In this document: piece by piece, positions 1-9,792 of the stretch | How positions within the stretch are numbered: position 1 is the stretch's first letter | Layout: each line of letters begins with the position of its first letter | Assembly (NCBI RefSeq): GCF_002865645.1 | Contig: NW_020194563.1 | Location: forward strand, 1-18,574 | Source of the DNA: Hyaloscypha bicolor E | Lineage: Eukaryota; Ascomycota; Leotiomycetes; Helotiales; Hyaloscyphaceae | Length of the DNA: 18,574 nucleotides | Reading direction: 5' to 3' | Translations under genes and position numbers: made by a program | The notes under the pieces: generated by a model | Database searches by the model: none | What the model saw: only the letters and a program-made list of their open reading frames with translations | What the model was told of the DNA's origin: nothing

Positions 1-1
1 A

Positions 2-1420
2 AAAGAAATAGGAAAAGTTTATAAGAATATTAGCCTATTTATTCTAATTAAAACTATTAAATATAAGGCCTAGTAAGAGAAGAATTTCTTATATCCTAAA
101 GCTCTAGTACTAGTAATAATAAAAATATTATTAGAATATCTAGATTATAAAGTTCTTAAAAAATATAATAGATCTTACTAAAATCCATAGTTCTTAATTA
201 TAAAAAAGATTACTAGGACTTATAAACTAATTAATACTACTATAAAAATGAATTTAGTAATTCTATAAAATACTAACCTATTTCTATTTACTAATAAGAT
301 CTCGGAGAAATTTACTAGATATATTTATATCTCTCTAATTAATTTCTTTTTCGAATATAATTAACTTATACTAGATACTTATAATAAAGATTTAATTATA
401 TTTATAATACCTTTAGGGCTATTAAGAATAATTATATTACTTTAGAAAGCTATTAATTCTATTATATAGTTTATATAAATTATTATAACTATTCTAGAGA
501 ATCTATTTCCTAAAATTACTATATTATTTATTAATAATATTAAAGTTAAGAAATCTTATATAAATTATAATAAGTAACTTATTTTATCTAGAATTCGGTA
601 TTTTATATTTAAATATTTTTAAAACCTAGATATAACCTTAGATAGAATTAAATAAGCTAGAGCTAGTATTAGAGAAAAATTATAGTTCTATTATAATAAA
701 ATAATTATTATTAGCTTTATTTATTAAGTATTTAAAAGAAATCTTTTAAGCTTAGGAATTACTAAGATCTTAAAATAGAAATATTATAATAGTATAACTA
801 AAAATAAGGTATTTATTAGAATTATTATTTATTATTATATTTGAATTAAAGGCTTTATAATTATTATTAAATCTATTTACTATTTAATAAGAAAAGATAT
901 AATATAAAACTAGGGTAATAAATAAGTACTAGCTATATAAATTCTTTAAGAAAAGCTTATTATTACTTTAATATTTTATAAGTTATATTATAATTTATTA
1001 GAAAGTTAGGGAATAATTATATTAGTAATAAATATTAGCCTAGATAAATAAAGTAGTATTCTTAGTTAATATAATAATAAAGAAAAAAAGAAAGTTATAT
1101 AATGCGAGTCTAAAATCTGAAATAATACTAAATAAAAATATAATATTATTAAAAAAGAATACTAAGGGCTAGTAAAGTATTTATAAAAAGTATAATTTTA
1201 GTTATATAAAGTTTATTTTATTCTTAAACTAGATACTAATATACTTATTATATAGCTAAGTAAAGTAGTTATAAATCTTCCTAAAGCTCTAGTTACTTAT
1301 TAGCTAGTATAAATTTAATTATTTAATTTTAAAGTTAAGTATATTAAAGGAACTAAGTATATTATTACTAATAAATTATTAAGATATCTATAATAAGAAG
1401 GTAATACTAAAAATAATACA
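2..1420 (+). pseudogene. gypsy A reverse transcriptase and RNase H remnant
   Basis: In life this domain pair would copy the element RNA into DNA and remove the RNA strand. It is read in frame 2 with no frameshift seen. RT similarity runs from about 185 to 800: the 'PLGLLR' motif near 411-434, the motif A block (LINFF, expected LIDFF) at 335-349, and the catalytic block FINNIKVK (expected FLDDIGVK) at 527-550. RNase H follows from about 960 to 1400, ending with the 'LPKALVTY' and 'KYIKGTKY' blocks (expected LPGALVTR and RHVPGTKH), which are characteristic of this fungal gypsy group. The RT aspartates are now Asn codons at 341, 533 and 536, and the first RNase H Asp is Asn at 1031. Two Trp positions are TGA (842, 1118). 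It is a dead gene. Confidence 0.88.
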
Positions 1421-1669
1421 GATATTAATAAATAATTAGTAATAGAGCTTAATATTATTAGAATAATATCTATTAAATAGAAAGTATAATTAAAGAAAAT
1501 AGTTCTAGTTTTATTATATAATATTATTTTAAGAAATCCGACTTCTAAGCTCTTTATTAGATATTTAAATAATAGTATCTAGTTACTAGAAATTAATAAT
1601 TAAAGTTTTATTATATCTAAAAGCGAATTAATAATATTAAAAAATAATAAAATCCGAAAGTTATATAAT

Positions 1670-1685
1670 AAAGGCTATAGCCTTT
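1670..1685. repeat. 16-bp perfect palindrome, copy 1
   Basis: AAAGGCTATAGCCTTT is its own reverse complement. It lies in the gypsy A linker between RNase H and integrase. The same 16-mer occurs at 18366-18381, and a one-base variant occurs at 8662-8677. The left flanks are also similar (an AGTTATATA-like run). Confidence 0.75.
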
Positions 1686-1749
1686 TATATATAATTTTTA
1701 GTAAAATAATAAATAATAATACTAATTCTTATATTTTACTTAATAACCT

Positions 1750-2865
1750 AACTATTTTACTAGATTTTTTAGATAATAGCTATTTTAAATAATACTAAAA
1801 TATTATATAATATCTTATAATACTTTCTAGACTAGAAGAAATATCTAAAGCTAAGTTTCGAAAATTAAGCAAAAAAGCTTTAAATTATAATATAAGAAAT
1901 TAGTTACTATAAAGAATTATATCTAAAATATATTTACCTTAACTTATTATTAATAATTAAGAATAAAGGGAAATTATTATTAAAGAGCTATATAATAAGA
2001 TTAGATATACTAGAAAAGAAAGCACTTTTTATTTAATAGCTAGCTATTATTACTAGAAAAGTTACTATAACTATATATAGAAATATATTAATACTTATAA
2101 GATCTATTAGTATAAGAATAAAAAAAAGATAAGAAGAAGCTTTATATTTAATAAAAGCTATATTTCTTTTTTATTATCTTGAAATTAATATAATTAAATT
2201 ACTAGATTATAAAGAATATAACTTACTAGTTATTACTAGAAATAGCTTCTTAGAATAAATTAAAGCTAGATCCTTAAAGAACCTAACTAGTAAGAAGATT
2301 ACCAAGTTTATTTAGGAAGAAATTATTTATAAGTATAGTTTATTTAAGTAGCTTAAGATAAATAGTAGATTAGAATTCAAAAAAGTAGTAATTTAGGAAT
2401 TTAATAAGCTAGAAATTAATAGAATTATTATTTTGGCCTATAATTTTAAAGGAAATAATATAATTAAAAGAGAATATTAACTAATTATTTAAGTACTTAT
2501 TATATTTATAATAAGTAAAAAGAAGCCTTAGGTAGATTTACTATTATATATTCTATTTACTAATTAAGTTATTATATATAAACTAACTAGATTTATTTTC
2601 TTTTATATAATTTATAATAAGAAAACTATATTACTTATAGAAATATACTTTCTAATTTAGAAAATACTTAAATAAGATAAAGTCTATAATAGAGAAATAC
2701 TTCTAAAGATATATATAAAGCAAATATAAATAAGAAATAAAGATATAAAAGAAGCTAGAATAAAGAAAAATAGATAATATTAAAAAAGAAAAGAATAATT
2801 TAATATTACTTACTAGATTTATTTAAAATCTATTTCCGAAAAGAATCTAGTTCTTATATAATATA
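1750..2865 (+). pseudogene. gypsy A integrase remnant (H2C2 zinc domain plus DDE core)
   Basis: Integrase inserts the cDNA into the host genome. The zinc-binding domain is recognised by spacing: four ligand positions at codons 1991, 2006, 2096 and 2105 (H-x4-H-x29-C-x2-C), all now Tyr (TAT). The frame moves by one near 2165, and the catalytic core continues in frame 3. The three acidic residues are expected at codons 2187, 2361 and 2466, with 34 residues between the last two. They are now Asn, Asn and Lys. Local blocks such as 'KARSLKNLTSKK' (2244-2279) match the gypsy integrase pattern. Similarity fades after the 'ISEKNLVLI' block near 2850 (family pattern: a region leading to LVLVYD). No chromodomain is seen. 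Function is certainly lost. Confidence 0.85.
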
Positions 2866-2885
2866 TTAAAGAACTACTTATATTA

Positions 2886-2970
2886 TTTATATTACTTATA
2901 AATATTTATAAATAGTATAAATAGAATATAAGTAATATAATTTCCTAAAAATTTGAATAAAATAAAGTAT
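2886..2970. repeat. ~85-bp direct repeat, copy 1, containing an inverted repeat
   Basis: This aligns with 3302-3392, beginning with the shared 15-mer TTTATATTACTTATA; most differences are G/A transitions plus short indels. Inside it, TTATATTACTTATA (2887-2900) and TATAAGTAATATAA (2927-2940) are perfect 14-bp inverted arms with a 26-nt spacer. It lies directly after the end of gypsy A coding similarity. It may be LTR or satellite sequence; the origin is unknown. Confidence 0.7.
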
Positions 2971-3301
2971 ATATTAATAAGTAGTATAAGTAGTAATAAA
3001 TAGCTATTATATAATAATAATAAACTAAGGTTTATTTAATAATAATTAAATAATAAAGATATTTATTAAGTAGCCCTAGTAAAGGTAAGCTAGAGCTTAT
3101 ATAAGACTAGCTAAATATTAATTTTCTATAATAATAAACTAGTTATACTTTTTAGAATCTTGATTTCCCTTTAATCTTTAGCTTATTTACTAAGTAATGC
3201 TATTGCCTAATTAAATAGAAACTTGGTACTAGAGCCATACTAGATAAGAGGCTTACCTAATTAGGCTAGTCTATTATATATAACTATTATATGAGTACCT
3301 A
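2971..3301. other. Spacer between direct repeats, LTR-like but unassigned
   Basis: No coding frame is convincing. The segment keeps more non-RIP dinucleotides than its neighbours (for example around 3200-3240). It contains a TATATAAG box near 3093-3100. It also contains a perfect 9-bp inverted repeat, GCCTAATTA (3205-3213) and TAATTAGGC (3258-3266). A TATA-like box with flanking repeats would fit part of a solo LTR, but no TG...CA ends or target-site duplication could be placed. Confidence 0.4.
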
Positions 3302-3392
3302 TTTATATTACTTATACTACTTATAAATAGCTTGAGTAGAGTATAAGTAAAGTATAAGTAGTACTATAATTAGTTGAGTAGAATATAAGTAA
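3302..3392. repeat. ~85-bp direct repeat, copy 2
   Basis: Second copy of the 2886-2970 repeat, offset by 416 bp. It is less mutated: it has GAGTAGAG where copy 1 has AAATAGAA. It holds inverted arms TTACTTATAC (3308-3317) and GTATAAGTAA (3341-3350) and repeated AGTATAAGTA units. It suggests an ancestral minisatellite built on a GAGTATGAGTA-type unit. Confidence 0.68.
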
Positions 3393-3420
3393 GACTTATT
3401 ACTTTATTCTATTTTACTTA

Positions 3421-5745
3421 TTTAATATATTATTCTTATATATAATATTAAATTAATAAATTAAGATAAGTTAAAAAAAATATAAAGCTATTATATTATT
3501 AGCTTAGTTCATATAAAGTAAGATATATAAATTAACTAAAAGAATACTATATACTAGAAAAACTTAATAGTATTATATTTTAAAAGATATATACCGGGAA
3601 TTAATTTAAATAGTTTATTAAAAGAAATAAATTCTAGTATTTCCCTAAAAATAAAGTTAATAATAAGTATATATCTATAAATAAATATTTTAAAATAAAT
3701 ATAGAACTAGAAAAGAAAATAATTATAAAGTATTATAAGTAAAATAGTATTTAGGAAATCGAGAAAGTTACTAGTATTATTATATATATTCTAGAATTAT
3801 TAGAATTAGAGAAAATAAAATATATTTCTTTTATAAAGAACTAAGGAAAAGTATTTAATAATAAGAGCTTTTCTTAAACTAGAATAAAGCTTATTATCTT
3901 TAATTCCTTATATATCTTTTAATTTTTTCCTTTAACTATTATTTATAACCTTTAAAGAATATTATTATTAAATTATTATTCTGGAAATTAGACGAGCTTT
4001 ACTATTACTTATTTCTTATTATTATTTAATTGCTATTATTAGATAGTATTCTTAATATGAGATTTTATTATTAGATCTTGGGAATTAAATATAAAGTATT
4101 TCTTTTAGTATAAAAATAAATAGGGAAATTAAGAGATTATCTTATAAACTCTTAATTCCGAATTATAATATTAAATAGTAATTATATTTAGAAGATAGGA
4201 AAAGAAGAAAAAAAGAAAGAGAGTCTTTTATATATAACTTACTAAACTAGAAATCTTTTAGAAGCTTTACTTATCTTTTTAACTAGCTATTCTTATGGCT
4301 TATACTAGTCTAAAGCTTAATTATAATATCTATAGATCTTGACTTTAACTTAAATTACTATTATAAGTTTCCTTATAATATCTAAATAAATTTCTTAATT
4401 AGGAATTATTTATAAACGAAATAATTAAACTAGAAGCCTTATAAGAGAAAAGAGAAACCTTATTAAACCTAATAGTTATTTCCGAAGATACTTAATAATA
4501 TATAATTCTGGAAATCTATTAGATATTAAATAAACTAGATCTACTTATTTAAAGCCTATCTTATACTAGAAAATCTATTTCCTTTTTAATATAATTATAG
4601 CTACTTTTAAAACTCATACTAAGGCTTAATTAGTATATTATATATCCTTATTTTTATAGAGAACTTCTCTTATATGAAATCCTTTCTTAGACTATAATAC
4701 TATTTTATTACTAGAAACTAGTTTTTTTTATTTAAAAAAAGCTAGTATAATTTACTAATTCTTATTATTAAATATTATCTAAATAATTCCTATATCCTTA
4801 ATACTAATTCGGAATACCTAATTTTTCTATATTCTATATTAACTTTAATATTAACTATTTCAAACTTAATAATAGTACTATAAACCCTATTTATATTATT
4901 TTATAATCTTTCTTTTTATATATTTTAATATTTTTAGTATTACTTTTATAAATATAAATATTACTTTAAAGTCCTAACTAACTAAATAGTTTTATATTAT
5001 ATAAAGTCGATTTTAATAAGTACTAAATAAATATAATTAGTTTTTGAAAAAAATATAAATTAGTTTTAGAAAAAGTAATATTTTATTCTAAGTTATTTCT
5101 TAATCTTATTATTCTAACTTCTTTTTTATTAATACTTATTTTATATTTTTCTAATATCTTTAATATATTTATATCTTTTATCTTTTATATATTTCCTATA
5201 TTATTTCTCTTTTTTTATACTATTTTTTAAGTTAATAGAAATATTTCTAAATAAATAGAAAATTAGAATATATTTATATTATAAAATTTATATTATTTCT
5301 TTTTATATTCTAATACTTTAGATATTACTATTATATTATTTTCTTATTTCCTTATTATTATTATTTAGTTTAACTTACCTTAATTATTTCCTTAATTATA
5401 TTTTCTTAAATATATATATTTGTATTTTTTTCTATAATAAAAGCCTAACTTTATATTTTATTTTCTATAATTATTTCTAATTTATAACTATATTACTTTA
5501 AATATATCTAATTATTATATCTATTTTCCCTATTATATATATTACTATTTTAGCTTTATTTTCTTATTAGAAAGAAAGAAAAACTTAAATATATATAATA
5601 CCTTTATATAATTCAAAACTATTCTAATTTATTCTTTATTTTAAAATATATTTAAAAGAAATTCTTATAATCTCGAGAACTTTTAATTCTATAATTTATA
5701 ATTATTATATTAATAATATCTTTATAATTTATTAAGAATAATAAA
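3421..5745. other. Unassigned RIP-degraded region
   Basis: About 2.3 kb in which I recognise no protein family. From about 3700 to 3860 the + strand is purine-rich and could be read as a charged peptide. From about 4800 to 5700 the + strand is pyrimidine-rich, so if anything was coded there it was more probably on the - strand, where a Lys/Glu/Gln-rich frame interrupted only by TAA/TAG can be followed. In RIP-mutated DNA, TGA is rare in every frame, so absence of TGA does not prove coding. The 5' LTR of the copia relic at 5746 would be expected near the right end of this region, but no match to the copia 3' flank was found by eye. Confidence 0.5.
4800..5700 (-). pseudogene. Possible minus-strand coding relic, unidentified
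   Basis: The + strand here is T/C-rich, so the - strand is purine-rich, as coding strands often are. A - strand frame reads as a basic, Lys/Gln/Glu-rich protein with stops only at TAA/TAG. I recognise no domain, and the length limits are arbitrary. RIP depletes TGA everywhere, so this is weak evidence. It could equally be a degraded non-coding repeat. Confidence 0.2.
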
Positions 5746-7150
5746 ATGGCCAAAAAACAGATTTCTTAAGTTAGTAAAGTATAATAGCTAGTTCTTATAA
5801 GCTATAGTATTATTAAAAGCCTATAAATTAATAGTATTAAAGTTTAAAGTATTAAAGAAGCTTAGGTAGTTATAAAAGGCCTACTAATACTAGAAAAAAT
5901 AGCTATAATTACCGAATTTAATATAAATATTCTAGATAAGCTAAGTAATATATATAATAAGCTCTTAAAGTAAAAAACCTTTATTAGAAACGGAACTAGA
6001 CTAGGATTAACTAAGGAAGAGCTAAAGAATTACTAAGCTAATAATAGAGAATTCGAGAATATTATTAAAGGCATTTCTAAAGGCAAATAAAAGAAGCTTA
6101 ATAAGATTAAGACTATAATAAATAGTCTTAATACTAAGGATTAGAATAGAATTATATTATATAATAAAGCTTTTAGCTAATATATTAATAATATCTATAA
6201 TAATCTTAATAAAAATATTTATAAAAAGTTATACTTTTTCTTTAAAATAAAAGCTTTAATATATAAAGCTATTTAGTTAATTAATAAAGCTATTTTAAAG
6301 TATATTAAGAATAAGAAATATTAGAATACTAGTATATTTACTAAATTAGATATTACTAAGGTACTTAAGTATATTAAAGCTATTTCGGAATATAAAGAAT
6401 TAGAGTTTAAGCTATTATTAGCTAATAATCTTAAGGCTAAATAGTATATCTTTAATACTTCCGGAATTCTAATTAAAGGAATTTATAGTAATAAGCCTTT
6501 TCCTGCTTTCCGAAATAAGCCTAAAAAATAGGCCCCTATTATAATTTTAGCTTTAACTTAACCGGATCTAATTAAGAAAAATGAAACTAATTTAATAAAG
6601 CTTAGTAAGAAAACTACTAATAAAGCTAGCGGAACTAGTATAACTAGATAAGAAAAACCTAGTAAGAATAGAAAGTAAGCTAAGCCTAAGACTTCTAATA
6701 AATAATAAAGATCTAAGTATTAGACTAAATATAAGATTAGTAAAATAAAGGAAAGTAAGAAAGAATTTTCTATTTTAAAAAGAAAAATATTATCTAAAAA
6801 AACTCTTATAATTATATCCAGAACCAAAAAGCAAAAAATTAAGGATATTAAGTCTAGAGAATTTAATAAAGGCATTTAATATACCTATAAAATATTAGCT
6901 AAATAGAAGTTAATACTTATTTAGTAAAATAAGTATACTTTTAAGGAAATATATAATAATATTTTGGGACCTATTTATAAATAAGAATATTATAGAATTA
7001 ATAATAGATTCCTTAAAACTCTCTATATAGTATATATTTAATAACTTACTAATACTTTCTTTATTAATATATAAGAGATTAAGGATACTTTAAAGCTAGT
7101 TACTAAAATTTATAAAAAACTCCCGTTAAATTAAAGTTACTAGCTTCCTG
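5746..7150 (+). pseudogene. gag-like N-terminal frame of the copia relic
   Basis: A frame can be read from ATG 5746 through to about 7150, interrupted only by TAA/TAG. It begins M-A-K-K-Q. The protein would be rich in Lys, Asn, Ile and Leu, with a basic, Ser/Thr/Lys-rich tract at about 6580-6840. I recognise no CCHC knuckle, protease or integrase motif. Its position directly upstream of, and apparently leading into, the RT suggests gag plus a linker. An ATG surviving in so heavily mutated a region could be chance, so the start is uncertain. It may instead be an unrelated protein relic joined to the RT by deletion. Confidence 0.5.
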
Positions 7151-8060
7151 AAAAAGAGTATATTTAAGGTTATTTCTAGATCTCAGGTACTAAAGGAAAT
7201 ATATATCTTTAATTCCCGGTTTATTAATAAGATTAAGAATAAGGATATAGAGAGAGAGTTTAAAAAGTCGAGACTAGTTATCTAGACTTATAATAATAGT
7301 AAGAAATATATAATATTAATATAATTACTTATTATTTAATATATTAGCCAGAGAATTATCCTTAGTATTACTACTATAATAATAAATACTATAGAGCTAT
7401 ATTTATATAATATCTCGCAAGCTTATATCTAATTAATAACCTTGCTTAACCATAATTTTTATATTAATTTACCTTATAAGCTTACTAGAGAGCTAAATCT
7501 AAATAATAATTCGGTTCTAAAAGTTATAAAACTACTATATAGTATACCGGAAGCTGGGAACTACTAGTTTAAGACTTACTATTTCTATTATATTAATGAG
7601 CTTTCTATAAAATAGTTAACTTATAATTCTTGCCTCCTCTATAATAAGTAATTCTTCGGAATTATTAGCCTTTAGACTAATAATACCCTATTTATCGGAA
7701 CTAATAATTTTATAAAAGCAGAATAACTAAAGCTCTATAAGGCTAAGTTCTTGGCTAAAGAATATAAATGCCTTACTATTAACTATAATCTCAAGTTTAA
7801 TAAAGGTATTATTTATATGAATACTAATAGAATTACTTTTATATAGGAATACTAGTATAAAAACCTCCGAACCGTTTCTATAAAGAATATTACTATTATA
7901 AGTAATAGGAGTACTATTTATTAAGATCTCTTTATTAAGAACTAATATATTACCTAATATACTAGAGAAATATATATATTATATTAGTCTATTAACTAGA
8001 AGCTTTATATAATTTATTAATTATTATTTAAGCTATTAAATCCTCGGAAACTAATATAAA
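7151..8060 (+). pseudogene. copia reverse transcriptase remnant
   Basis: Frame 2 carries the fungal copia RT blocks in order: 'FNSRFINKIKNK' (7210-7245) and 'SRLVI' followed by a Gln-derived TAG; the motif A block 'NISQAY' (expected DITQAY) near 7409; 'LLYSIPEAGNY' (expected PLYGVPEAGNHW) around 7530-7566; 'TYNSCLLYNK' near 7620; the catalytic 'TNNTLFIG' (expected TDDTLFLG) at 7676-7699; and 'KAKFLAKE' near 7740-7764. All three catalytic Asp codons are now AAT (7409, 7679, 7682). The substitutions fit TpGAT changing to TpAAT. The frame shifts near 8045, where the block before RNase H continues one frame back. Confidence 0.9.
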
Positions 8061-8061
8061 G

Positions 8062-8600
8062 GCATTTAATAAGTGCATTTAATAGTAAATTAAGAATGCC
8101 GCTAGAGAACTAAGATTTATAAAGCTAATAAAGAAATTCTTATATTTAATTATTTTTATAAATACTTTATTTGCAAATAATAGAGATCTCTTTTCCTAAA
8201 TCGGATATATTCTAGTTCTTTATTAAATACAAGAGAGTTACTAGAAGTATTCTAGCTTCGGAACTCTATAGTATGGCTTATAGCTTTAATATAGGCGCTT
8301 TAGTCAAATCTATAATTAATAGAATACTAGAAATAGAACTATTACTAGTAGTCTATATAAATTCGAAGTTATTATATAAATGCCTTATTAAATTAGAAAC
8401 TACTCGAGAAAAGCATCTAATAATTAATATAATATACTTTTACTAGGCATATAAATAATAAGAGATTATAGAAGTTAAATAAATTAAGAGAGAATTAAAT
8501 CCTGCCGATTTCATAACGAAATCAAAGCTAATAAATGCCCTTAAGTACCTAATTAATACGAATACTATATAATTAGATATAGAGAAATAGGTTAAATACA
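8062..8600 (+). pseudogene. copia RNase H remnant with small internal deletion
   Basis: From 8062 (frame 1) the reading gives 'NAARELRFIKL' (expected NAARGLRFVKL) and 'TLFANNRDL' (8164-8190), then 'IGYILVL'. The next block, 'KRVTRSILASELYSMAY' (from about 8231), is in frame 2. Compared with the family, roughly a dozen residues (the WSS-containing segment) are missing between these blocks. 'LIKLETTREKHL' (8386-8421) and 'NPADFITKS' (8498-8524, expected NPADAMTK) close the domain. The end is set where similarity stops, near 8600. This is the best-preserved protein remnant in the window. Confidence 0.9.
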
Positions 8601-8661
8601 AATAGAGCGGGAAATAGATATATGAGATAGGAGAATATTATAGGAAGAGAAGTCATATATA

Positions 8662-8677
8662 AAAGGCCATAGCCTTT
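8662..8677. repeat. 16-bp imperfect palindrome, copy 2
   Basis: AAAGGCCATAGCCTTT. A single TpG-to-TpA change from AAAGGCCATGGCCTTT (a perfect palindrome) would give this form, and changing both CpA and TpG would give the copies at 1670 and 18366. The left flank AGTCATATA resembles AGTTATATA at the other two copies. Confidence 0.7.
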
Positions 8678-8851
8678 AGTATATAACTAAAACCTTAGAA
8701 GTAATATAAATATATAGAGTATTTAGGAAAATCTAGTACTAGGCCGGATTAGGGAATTTATATATAATCGGAGAAAGATACTATTTTTTGTGTTTTTTAG
8801 AGAGTTTCTAGTATTAGTATAGCTATTTCTTTAGGAGTTATATATATAGTT

Positions 8852-8928
8852 ACGGGATACGGGATACGAGATATAGGTAATGAGATATAGGTAATAGGAT
8901 ATAAGTAATAAAATATGAGATACGGGAT
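8852..8928 (+). repeat. 7-bp minisatellite, eleven units
   Basis: Eleven consecutive 7-mers can be set out without gaps. They start ACGGGAT, ACGGGAT, ACGAGAT, then include ATAGGTA, ATGAGAT, ATAGGTA, ATAGGAT, ATAAGTA, ATAAAAT, ATGAGAT, and end ACGGGAT. Most differences are C/T or G/A, as expected if a homogeneous array was mutated by RIP. The unit is not the common fungal telomere repeat (TTAGGG). Confidence 0.8.
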
Positions 8929-9000
8929 ATAATTATATAATCTTATATCTCATTAGTAACTCGACTAGTAAACTAGATCCCTTTAGGCTTAGTAGATTTA

Positions 9001-9792
9001 GGGATTATATATTAATACTATAATACTATAATTCTTACTTCTAAATAATAATAACTTTACTAACCTTATATAAATAGTACTTCTATACCTATATAATAAT
9101 ACTATATATTACTAGTAAACTAATAGATATTAAGAAAATAATTACTAGGCTTATAATTCGGGAAAATTAATTTAAATATAAAAGTAAAAATATGAACTTA
9201 TATTAAGGTAATATAAGTAATTAGTAAAGTGAGAAGAAGTTAAAGTTAATAGAAATTAAATTCGAAATAAGATTAAAAATAAATAAGAAATAAAAATTGA
9301 TTTTATTAAAGAGCTTTTTAATTTATTTGGAAAGAAATATAAAAAAGCTTAGATAACTTGAAAAATACTGGGTTTGCTTTTTAAATAATAATTTTATTTA
9401 GTAAATAATAAAATTTGAATAACTCTAAGAACTTGTAATTAATTATAATTATATTTTATTTTTTTACTTTTCTTTTACTTTAAAAACTTATTTATATTAT
9501 TTAAGCTATTTTAATTTCTTTTATAAATATATATTAAATACTATTATCGAGATTTATAAACCAGAAAAAGCAGCTAGTAATAAAGAAATATAATAAATAT
9601 AAAAATATAATTTATATTAGTTTTAAAATTTTATATTTCTTATAAAATAAGTTAAGGAAACTAAACTAAAAGAGTTTAAAGAAACTAAAAAAGTATTTTA
9701 AAAAAGGGTAATATAATTATATTATATAAAGTTAACTTAATAATATTATTTGAGATTTGTAATAGCGGGATCGAGATAATAGCCAGGACTTA
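9001..9792. other. Unassigned AT-rich stretch
   Basis: No family was recognised. Around 9220-9420 the + strand is Lys-rich in translation, but there is no supporting motif. Short TG-containing islands (for example near 9366-9378) show that RIP is incomplete. Nothing else can be supported. Confidence 0.5.

Larger units (their letters stand above)
1..2865 (+). mobile_element. Ty3/gypsy retrotransposon relic A (3' part of pol, truncated at both ends)
   Basis: This stretch is a RIP-mutated fragment of a Ty3/gypsy polyprotein. It is read in frame from position 2 to about 2165, then one frame later from about 2166 to 2865. The domain order seen is reverse transcriptase, RNase H, a long linker, an H2C2 zinc-binding domain and the integrase core, which is the gypsy order (in Ty1/copia the integrase comes first). 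The left end is cut by the window, so gag and protease are not visible. On the right the integrase C-terminal similarity stops near 2865, where a non-coding repeat zone begins, so the end is a truncation or an insertion junction. The reading frame contains many TAA/TAG stops at expected Gln/Trp positions. No flanking LTR was recognised. Confidence 0.9.
5746..8600 (+). mobile_element. Ty1/copia retrotransposon relic (gag-like, RT, RNase H; integrase not found)
   Basis: Placed in the Ty1/copia order because its RT and RNase H end the polyprotein and match the fungal copia pattern closely. The relic starts at a preserved ATG (5746) and can be followed to about 8600, some 2.85 kb, whereas fungal copia polyproteins usually need about 4 kb or more. 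No integrase zinc or DDE region was recognised between the gag-like part and RT. The frame changes from 1 to 2 near 7150, to 1 near 8045, and back to 2 near 8220. The 3' half keeps far more CA/TG dinucleotides than gypsy A, so it has suffered less RIP. No LTR pair was found. Confidence 0.85.
8601..9000 (+). other. 3' flank of the copia relic, probable degraded LTR region
   Basis: Non-coding. It begins with a purine-rich run (GAGCGGGAAATAGATA at 8606-8621), a possible polypurine-tract remnant. It contains the palindrome at 8662-8677 and the 7-bp minisatellite at 8852-8928. An inverted copy of one repeat unit (ATATCTCAT, 8945-8953) follows the minisatellite. This is where a 3' LTR is expected, but no matching 5' LTR was found upstream of 5746, so the assignment is by position only. 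Confidence 0.45.

Noticed and set aside
3205..3266. Inverted repeat with retained TGG/GCC bases as a possible tRNA gene
   Set aside because: No cloverleaf, anticodon arm or TTCRANY box could be fitted; only the outer 9-bp arms pair.
3780..5700. Long frames free of TGA on both strands, suggesting large genes
   Set aside because: RIP removes TpG, so TGA is rare in every frame; lack of TGA is not evidence of coding, and no protein family was recognised.
8852..8928. Minisatellite as telomeric repeat
   Set aside because: The unit is 7 bp of ACGGGAT type, not TTAGGG; the location is internal and beside a retroelement.
8852..8928. Regular short repeats as a CRISPR-like array
   Set aside because: Units are contiguous 7-mers without spacers, and the DNA is eukaryotic in every other respect.
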